Assembly: GCA_002454335.1 (NCBI GenBank)
Contig: DKIP01000027.1
Span: forward strand, 1-12,390
Direction of reading: 5' to 3'
DNA: 12,390 nucleotides
Source: Cytophagaceae bacterium UBA6715
GTDB taxonomy: Bacteria; Bacteroidota; Bacteroidia; Cytophagales; Spirosomataceae
In this document: one piece after another, positions 7,472-12,390 of the stretch
Numbering within the stretch: position 1 is the first letter of the stretch
Layout: each line of letters begins with the position of its first letter
The notes under the pieces: generated by a model
Databases searched by the model: none
What the model saw: the letters and a program-made list of their open reading frames with translations, nothing else
What the model was told of the DNA's origin: nothing
Program-made: the position numbers and the translations under genes

Positions 7472-8536
7472 ATGGCAAAAACTAAATTAATTTCGAAGCC
7501 CATATTACTCCACTTGCTATTTTGGGCTTGTTTGTTGGCATTACCGATTTTACTAGGCCCAAGCTCTCAATCGCAAAATCCGGAGGAAATTCAACGCCAC
7601 TTTCAATGGAATTTATTTTTCTTCGTCTTTGGCATAGCAAATATTCCCATCTTCTACATCAATACGGAGATTCTTATTCCCAAAGTTTTAAAACGATATA
7701 ATCTAATTGCCTATTTAGCCTTACTCGTGATCGGATATTTTATCATGGTTGGCTTAAATGATCTGATTTTCGAACTCTTATTTAAGGACTTACATGTGCC
7801 TATTCGTCCCAAAGGAGGCGGCAGCGGCATGAAGCGGTTTACCTATTTGCGTATCATATTTCAATACCTATTCATCATTGCAATCGGGATTAGTTATCGT
7901 TTTCTTTCCGACAACATGAAGGAACAAGAGGCCAAAAAAGAAGAGGAGAATGAACGTTTAAAATCTGAGCTTTCCTTCTTGCGCTCACAAATCAGCCCTC
8001 ATTTCATGTTCAATGTATTGAATAGCATCGTTTCCCTTTCCAGAAGAAAACCAGAAAGCGTTGAACCTGTTGTGATCAAATTGTCAGAGTTGATGCGCTA
8101 CATGATTTACGAAACAAGTGATTCGAGAGTTGCCATTAGCAAGGAAGCGAACTACTTGGAATCCTACATCGAATTGCAACGCTTGCGATTTGGGAATGAT
8201 ATTGATATTGATTTTACTTCCGAAATCTCAGGCACAGCAGGCACAATTGAACCTATGCTACTGATACCATTTGTCGAAAATGCCTTCAAACATGGTGTAG
8301 GTATGATTGAAAAACCCAGCATCAGCATACAGTTACATGATAATCCTACCTATTTGCATTTTGTTGTCAAAAACAAAACGAGCAATCAGGCTACTGAGAA
8401 AAAAGACGAAAGTTCTGGCATCGGCTTAACCAATGTTCGAAGAAGATTGGAATTGCTATACCCAGAAAATCACGAACTTAATATTACGGAAACTGCGAAC
8501 ACCTATAACGTCGATTTGAAAATCACACACGGTTAA
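7472..8536 (+). CDS. membrane sensor histidine kinase, LytS/YehU family
   Basis: A 354-aa inner-membrane kinase. Four predicted membrane segments lie at about 10-30, 46-66, 77-100 and 123-143, with only short loops and no extracytoplasmic sensor domain. A coiled coil (about 147-170) leads into the His_kinase domain, with ELSFLRSQISPHFMFNVLNSI placing the phospho-acceptor at His177. The ATP-binding part shows PFVENAFKHG at 266-275 and SGIGLTNVRRRLELLY at 315-330. I chose ATG at 7472 (MAKTKL) over a TTG 39 nt upstream because it gives a normal N-terminus and the TTG sits inside the inverted repeat. The LytTR regulator follows after 4 nt and is the evident partner. The stimulus is unknown; such kinases commonly sense through their membrane segments. 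Confidence 0.93.
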   Translation: MAKTKLISKPILLHLLFWACLLALPILLGPSSQSQNPEEIQRHFQWNLFFFVFGIANIPIFYINTEILIPKVLKRYNLIAYLALLVIGYFIMVGLNDLIFELLFKDLHVPIRPKGGGSGMKRFTYLRIIFQYLFIIAIGISYRFLSDNMKEQEAKKEEENERLKSELSFLRSQISPHFMFNVLNSIVSLSRRKPESVEPVVIKLSELMRYMIYETSDSRVAISKEANYLESYIELQRLRFGNDIDIDFTSEISGTAGTIEPMLLIPFVENAFKHGVGMIEKPSISIQLHDNPTYLHFVVKNKTSNQATEKKDESSGIGLTNVRRRLELLYPENHELNITETANTYNVDLKITHG

Positions 8537-8540
8537 AACG

Positions 8541-9302
8541 ATGGAAACGAAAGAAACTTTTTCGGAAATTCCGAATACGATTTTAAAATGTATCGCCATC
8601 GACGATGAAAGTTTAGCATTGGATTTGGTGGAAGATAATATTGCCAAAGTACCCTTCTTGAAGTTGGAGGCGCGCTGCCGCAATGCTTTCGAGGCGATCG
8701 AATATTTACAAAACAATCCCGTTGACCTTATCTTCCTCGATATTCAAATGCCAGGATTAACGGGGGTGCAGTTTTTGGAAGGATTGACACAAAAACCAAT
8801 GGTTATTTTTGTGACTGCATACCAACAATACGCGCTGGAAGGTTTCAATCTGGATGTGATTGACTATGTGTTGAAACCGATATCTTTTGAACGTTTTTTG
8901 AAAGCAAGCCATAAGGCGCTTGATTATTTCAAAAGCAAATTAGCACTACAAGGCAATTTCGCGAAGGCAGACGCGAAGGTGGATTATATTTTCATTCATG
9001 CCGATTACTCTTTGATGAAAATCATGCTAGAGGATATTTTATATATCGAAGGCTTGAAAGACTACATCAAAATACATGTACGTAATCAAAAATACCCGAT
9101 TGTTTGTCGGATGACCATGAAACTCATCAGCGAAAAATTACCTTCGGATGAATTTCTACGTATCCACAAATCCTTCATCGTATCCCTGAAAAAAATTGAA
9201 TCCATACGGAATCAAAAAGTTAAAATTGGAGAAAATCACATTCCTTTGAGCGATAGCTATTCGGAACAATTTTACCAGACCATTGGCTATCAGAAGGAAT
9301 AA
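8541..9302 (+). CDS. LytTR-family response regulator
   Basis: A 253-aa DNA-binding response regulator paired with the kinase 4 nt upstream. The receiver domain (about 15-130) has the acidic pair D21/D22 (IAIDDES), phospho-acceptor D67 (LIFLDIQMPG), T92 (FVTAYQQ) and K112 (YVLKPIS). The LytTR DNA-binding domain (about 148-250) carries YIFIHADYSLMKI, DILYIEGLKDYIKIH and FLRIHKSFIVSLKKI, all family hallmarks. The 14 residues before the receiver are longer than usual, but ATG at 8541 is the only in-frame start fitting the gap. Its targets are not known; the inverted repeat upstream of the pair (7367-7436) is one candidate site. The gene ends exactly where the convergent gene's stop begins, with no terminator between them. 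Confidence 0.93.
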   Translation: METKETFSEIPNTILKCIAIDDESLALDLVEDNIAKVPFLKLEARCRNAFEAIEYLQNNPVDLIFLDIQMPGLTGVQFLEGLTQKPMVIFVTAYQQYALEGFNLDVIDYVLKPISFERFLKASHKALDYFKSKLALQGNFAKADAKVDYIFIHADYSLMKIMLEDILYIEGLKDYIKIHVRNQKYPIVCRMTMKLISEKLPSDEFLRIHKSFIVSLKKIESIRNQKVKIGENHIPLSDSYSEQFYQTIGYQKE

Positions 9303-9758
9303 TTACTTCAAATTATTTTTGCCAAAGTGATAATTCACGCCCAACCAAGCACGTAAAAGTCCTGTCTGAACTTTCGAATCCGTATAGGGTGTAAATTCAA
9401 AATTTAAGCCCAGATGCGGTACGGATGTAAAAGGATAGGCACGCACGCCAAAGCTTCCATAATAGCCTTTTAGCAAAGAGGATTGATTGAACACATTGGA
9501 CATCCAACCGATGTTGACTCCACCACCTGTGTAAAAAACTGCGTCTTTGGTTTTATATACCGTGAGCATAGGACCAAACTCCGATGTGATTGCCGAAGTG
9601 GCCGAATTCATTTGCATACGCACCTCGGCCCAGGCCGTATTGGTGGGATTTGAAGAAACGGCCAACTGCGAATTAAAAGGATAATAGGAGATTGACTGTG
9701 CGTTTGAAAACTGCGTAATCGTTAGAAATAGGCCCCAAAAGGCGATGATATTTTTCAT
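9303..9758 (-). CDS. small exported, probably outer-membrane beta-barrel protein
   Basis: A 151-aa protein I cannot place in a named family. A signal peptide (MKNIIAFWGLFLTITQFSNAQ, cleavage near Ala20/Gln21) is followed by alternating polar/aromatic strands typical of small barrels, such as ITSEFGPMLTVYK, AVFYTGGGVNIGWM, YYGSFGVRAYPF, HLGLNFEFTPY and LLRAWLGVNYHFG. The size after cleavage would allow about 6-8 strands. I use ATG at 9758, since an upstream in-frame extension to 9842 adds residues before the signal peptide and would begin upstream of the promoter box at 9839-9832. Its stop codon (9305-9303) touches that of the response regulator (9300-9302). A porin-like, structural or stress-related role is possible; nothing here decides it. 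Confidence 0.75.
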   Translation of the reverse strand: MKNIIAFWGLFLTITQFSNAQSISYYPFNSQLAVSSNPTNTAWAEVRMQMNSATSAITSEFGPMLTVYKTKDAVFYTGGGVNIGWMSNVFNQSSLLKGYYGSFGVRAYPFTSVPHLGLNFEFTPYTDSKVQTGLLRAWLGVNYHFGKNNLK

Positions 9759-9815
9759 TTTAGGAGTTTTTGTTACAATTTTCGACAGGAAACCCAAGGG
9801 TCCTAACAAATTATG

Positions 9816-9823
9816 TAACTTTG
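9816..9823 (+). promoter_or_regulatory. -7 promoter box of the flippase/zapA operon
   Basis: TAACTTTG matches TAnnTTTG and lies 21 nt before the ATG at 9845, placing the transcript start near 9830. No clear TTTG is found about 19 nt upstream. This box supports the 9845 start, because an upstream alternative at 9770 would precede the transcript. Confidence 0.55.
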
Positions 9824-9831
9824 AATTTTGG

Positions 9832-9839
9832 CAAAGATA
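9832..9839 (-). promoter_or_regulatory. -7 promoter box of the small barrel-protein gene
   Basis: The minus strand at 9839-9832 reads TATCTTTG, a full match to TAnnTTTG, with the transcript start expected near 9825 and a leader of about 66 nt before the ATG at 9758. The -33 element is not obvious. The box faces the plus-strand box at 9816-9823 with 8 nt between. Confidence 0.5.
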
Positions 9840-9844
9840 CAATT

Positions 9845-11347
9845 ATGTCCATTCTGAAAAAATTAGCAGGAGAAACTCTTTCGTATGGTTTTAGTACCAT
9901 CTTAGGCCGTTCCCTTAATTTTTTACTCGTTTTTGTGCACACCTGGGCATTTCTTCCAGCTGAATTAGGTGTCAATGTGAAGTTGTATGGCTATGTAGCG
10001 ATAGCCAACATCATTTATACCTATGGGATGGAAACTGCCTATTTCCGGTTTGCCAAAGAGGCCCCCGAGAAATATTATCAATTGATCATGACGGCAATCA
10101 TCGTCACATCAGGTTGTTTTACGCTTTTTCTATTTCTTTTTGCGGACCCTATTATGGTTCAGTTAGGCTATCCCGGCAAAGGCCTATTCTTGAACTGGTT
10201 GGCGTTAATCTTAGCCATTGATGCGATTACAGCGATCCCATTTGCCAAATTGCGATTAGAGAATAAAATCAAGACATTCGTCAAGGCAAAAATCGTTTCG
10301 ATCTTGATTAATGTCGGCTTGAACCTCTTTTTCTTGATGCTCTTAAAGCCAATGCAAGCCGGAGAAATTCAAATAGATGCACCTCAATTTTTGCGAGACC
10401 TATACAATCCTGGCATAGGAGCTGGCTATATCTTTTTGGCTAATTTAATTGCCAATGCAAGTTTGTTTTATTGGCTATCAGCCGAACTCAAAGCATACCG
10501 TTGGAGATGGGATTGGTCGGAGTTCAAAGCACTTTGGATATATGCATACCCGATTATGTTCATGAGTTTAGCAGCCATGTTCAATTTGATGTTTGATCGT
10601 TTGCTTTTAGAATCTTATCTCCCTGAAGGTTTTTATCCAGGGAAAAGTTCGCAAGTCGCGCTGGGAATATATGGCAACTGCTACAAACTTTCTGTTTTTA
10701 TGAGCTTGGCCATTCAAGCCTTTAAATATTCAGCAGAACCATTCTTTTTAGGCAAAAAAACATCCGAAAACAGCAAAGAAAATTTAGCCTTAATCTCCCA
10801 TTGGTTTGTCATCGTCTGCACCTTTTTATGGGTAGGCGTTTCGTGTAATTTATTCTGGATCAAAACCCTGTTTTTACGTCGGGCAATTTACTGGGAAGGC
10901 ATGGATATCGTCCCTGTGTTATTATTGGCTAACCTGTTTTTAGGCATTTATTATACCCAATCGGTTTGGTTTAAGCAGACCAACAAAACCTATTATGGTA
11001 CGGTTATTACCTTGATCGGTTTAGCGGTAACCTTAGCAGGCAATATCCTTTTTATACCCGTGTATGGTTACATGGCTTGTGCTTATGCATTTTTAGGATC
11101 GAGTATCGTGATGGCGGTGTTGTGTTATTTGGGAGGCCAAAAATATTCCCCAACCCCGTACCGCTGGAAAAGTGATTTATTTTATATCTTGTTGGGCGCT
11201 GTACTCATTTACGGAGCCAATGCCTTAGCGCAAGTAAGCCCACTGCCAATGTTAATAAACCAAAATGCAGCAATTGTTGCCTTGCTCGGGTATTTATTGG
11301 TTCGTGAATTTTCTTGGAAAACAGGTAAGCCCAAATTAATTGACTAG
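9845..11347 (+). CDS. polysaccharide/lipid flippase, MATE/MVF (Wzx-like) family
   Basis: A 500-aa integral inner-membrane protein with about 12-14 hydrophobic segments spread over its whole length. The N-terminal pattern, LAGETLSYGFSTILGRSLNFLLVFVHT then GYVAIANIIYTYGMETAYFRFA, is characteristic of Bacteroidota oligosaccharide flippases. A conserved-looking stretch at about residues 235-256 precedes a second half with GIYGNCYKLSVFMSLAIQAFKYSAEPFF. Members flip lipid-linked saccharides across the membrane; the cargo (O-antigen, capsule, glycan or lipid II) cannot be told from this sequence. The start at ATG 9845 is chosen because the promoter box at 9816-9823 lies downstream of the other in-frame start. 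The next gene starts 1 nt after the stop, so the flippase is translationally linked to the coiled-coil and zapA genes. Confidence 0.88.
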   Translation: MSILKKLAGETLSYGFSTILGRSLNFLLVFVHTWAFLPAELGVNVKLYGYVAIANIIYTYGMETAYFRFAKEAPEKYYQLIMTAIIVTSGCFTLFLFLFADPIMVQLGYPGKGLFLNWLALILAIDAITAIPFAKLRLENKIKTFVKAKIVSILINVGLNLFFLMLLKPMQAGEIQIDAPQFLRDLYNPGIGAGYIFLANLIANASLFYWLSAELKAYRWRWDWSEFKALWIYAYPIMFMSLAAMFNLMFDRLLLESYLPEGFYPGKSSQVALGIYGNCYKLSVFMSLAIQAFKYSAEPFFLGKKTSENSKENLALISHWFVIVCTFLWVGVSCNLFWIKTLFLRRAIYWEGMDIVPVLLLANLFLGIYYTQSVWFKQTNKTYYGTVITLIGLAVTLAGNILFIPVYGYMACAYAFLGSSIVMAVLCYLGGQKYSPTPYRWKSDLFYILLGAVLIYGANALAQVSPLPMLINQNAAIVALLGYLLVREFSWKTGKPKLID

Positions 11348-11348
11348 C

Positions 11349-11678
11349 ATGAAGCAAGAATTAAAAACGCAATACCTACATCTCAAACTAAAAATAAGTT
11401 TGATGGTAGCGCGTTTACAAGAAAACGCAGGAAAAATTGCGGAGCTAGAAAGATCAAATAAAGAATTACAAGAGAAACTTGAGGCCAAGACACGTGAATT
11501 ACAAGAAGCATTGAGCCAATCAAAAGAATTGGAGAAAAGCTTTAAAAAATCAGATAAAATTGGTAAACTTGTAGTTAATACAGAAGATACAGAGGCAGCT
11601 AAAGCTGAACTGAAGAAAAAGTTAGACGAATATATAGTAAGTATAGATCATTGTATTGAGCAATTACGCAAACCATGA
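11349..11678 (+). CDS. small coiled-coil protein upstream of zapA
   Basis: A 109-aa cytoplasmic protein, mostly helical. Heptad-like, Lys/Glu/Leu-rich sequence runs over about 20-75 (IAELERSNKELQEKLEAKTRELQEA). A short break (KLVVNTED) and a C-terminal helix (AKAELKKKLDEYIVSIDHCIEQL) follow. The start is the ATG at 11349, 1 nt after the flippase stop; an in-frame TTG at 11340 would overlap that gene. Its final 4 bases (ATGA, 11675-11678) overlap the zapA start, a sign of translational coupling. A ZapB-like division role is inferred from position and coiled-coil character, not from a sequence match I can verify. It could equally be a different partner of ZapA or FtsZ. Confidence 0.8.
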   Translation: MKQELKTQYLHLKLKISLMVARLQENAGKIAELERSNKELQEKLEAKTRELQEALSQSKELEKSFKKSDKIGKLVVNTEDTEAAKAELKKKLDEYIVSIDHCIEQLRKP

Positions 11679-11965
11679 GTACTAAATTACCTTGTAATCT
11701 CCTTTTAGGCATACAAAATGTCGCGCTAAAGGTTAGTGAAGAGGAGGAGCCATGTGTGCGGAAAGCGGCAAATTTGGTTAACCGCCTCGTGAAATATTAC
11801 GAGAAAGAGACAAATAGTTCGGATCCAAGTAAGATTATGGCCCTTGTGGCGTTGGATTTAGCTATGTGTGGATTGAAATTCGAGACGGAAAAGAAATCAT
11901 TTAACAACAATGTTCAATCTGAGAACGAGCAATTATTAGCGCTCGTGGATGAATTCCAACTATAA
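11675..11965 (+). CDS. zapA: cell division protein ZapA-like
   Basis: A 96-aa cytoplasmic protein of the ZapA family, which stabilises FtsZ bundles in the Z ring. The N-terminal part (NLLLGIQNVALKVSEEEEPCVRKAANLVNRLVKYYE) matches the family's beta-turn-beta plus helix head, with the EEE..vRkAA signature at 22-32. The C-terminal half forms the long helix expected for the coiled-coil dimer/tetramer (IMALVALDLAMCGLKFE onward). The length is normal. It overlaps the preceding coiled-coil gene by 4 bases and sits 54 nt upstream of the RNase Y gene, an arrangement I recall as common in Bacteroidota (not verified here). The only other name worth considering is an unclassified ZapA paralogue. Confidence 0.85.
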   Translation: MSTKLPCNLLLGIQNVALKVSEEEEPCVRKAANLVNRLVKYYEKETNSSDPSKIMALVALDLAMCGLKFETEKKSFNNNVQSENEQLLALVDEFQL

Positions 11966-12019
11966 ATCCCCTTTTCATTCAGTCGTTTTGGAGCCGATGT
12001 TCATAAACTAACAATTTAT

Positions 12020-12390
12020 ATGACCATTATATCCATTATTATTTCCATCGTTGCGGCAGCGGGTGGTTTGTTTATTGGGAAGTCCTTTTCTTCCAAATCG
12101 AACAAGAACCACGAGGAGGAAGCCCAACGAAAAGCAGCTGAAATCCTAAAAAATGCAGAATTTGCAGCGGAAAACTTGAAGAAAGACCGTATGCTGGAGG
12201 CGAAAGAAAACTTCTTGCGTTTACGCGGAGAGTTTGAAGAAGAGACTCAAGCTAAGAAAGGAATCCTTTTAGAAAACGAACAAAAATTGCGCGAAAAAGA
12301 GCGTATGTTGACTCAGCAACAAGAGCAGCAACGCATTGCTGACCAAGAGTTGCAATCCCAAAAACAAAGCATTCAATCCAAGGAAGAAAA
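12020..12390 (+). CDS. rny: ribonuclease Y, N-terminal part; 3' end outside window
   Basis: The first 123 codons of a membrane-anchored endoribonuclease that starts bulk mRNA decay. Residues 1-20 (MTIISIIISIVAAAGGLFIG) form the N-terminal membrane anchor. A long charged coiled coil follows (EEEAQRKAAEILKNAEFAAENLKKDRMLEAKENFLRLRGEFEEE and onward), as expected before the KH and HD domains, which lie beyond the window. ATG at 12020 is the only start that gives the anchor. The call rests on the anchor, the coiled coil with its A-EILKNAE..A register and position after zapA. The catalytic HD domain is not visible, so a different anchored coiled-coil protein is not strictly excluded. Confidence 0.88.
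   Translation, partial: MTIISIIISIVAAAGGLFIGKSFSSKSNKNHEEEAQRKAAEILKNAEFAAENLKKDRMLEAKENFLRLRGEFEEETQAKKGILLENEQKLREKERMLTQQQEQQRIADQELQSQKQSIQSKEE

Noticed and set aside
9759..9842. N-terminal extensions of the barrel protein (to 9842) and of the flippase (to 9770)
   Set aside because: Both would extend across the opposing promoter boxes, and the extra residues precede a clear signal peptide and a clear first membrane segment.
11966..12019. Separate promoter for rny
   Set aside because: The best box, TCGTTTTG, mismatches TAnnTTTG and has no -33 element; read-through from the operon is more likely.

Overview
The window looks like a chromosomal segment of a Bacteroidota bacterium, probably an aerobic Cytophagales-type organism (inference). 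The evidence is a set of promoter-like boxes of the form TAnnTTTG, few Shine-Dalgarno sequences, AT-leaning genes, and family content typical of the phylum: DUF1573, a DUF1080/cytochrome c pair, a LytS/LytTR two-component pair, and a coiled-coil/ZapA/RNase Y block. I see no RNA genes, insertion sequences, CRISPR array or phage genes.

Layout. Positions 1-3094, minus strand: a fused alpha-beta E1 2-oxoacid dehydrogenase followed after 1 nt by nuoI (complex I), whose 3' end lies outside the window. The visible C-terminal tail of nuoI is encoded by a degenerate 7-bp repeat array. Positions 3192-3678: a small, self-contained DUF1573 unit with a good Bacteroidota-type promoter and a strong, probably bidirectional terminator. 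Positions 3681-7332, minus strand: a two-gene operon for exported proteins, a DUF1080 (3-keto-glycoside hydrolase-like)/PA14-like protein and a beta-propeller protein ending in a cytochrome c domain. Together they suggest periplasmic oxidation or cleavage of sugars or related compounds. Positions 7472-9302, plus strand: a membrane histidine kinase and a LytTR response regulator. Positions 9303-9758, minus strand: a small exported, probably beta-barrel protein whose stop codon abuts that of the regulator. Positions 9845-12390, plus strand: a tightly packed run of a Wzx/MATE-like flippase, a coiled-coil protein, ZapA and the start of RNase Y, linking envelope export, division and RNA turnover.

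Most of the window is ordinary core genome. The observations I would look at again are the heptamer array inside nuoI, the DUF1080/cytochrome pair with its unassigned C-terminal domain, the flippase/coiled-coil/zapA/rny packing, the matched 10-bp inverted repeat between the divergent operons at 7367-7436, and the overlapping divergent promoters at 9816-9839. I found no convincing wholly new system.
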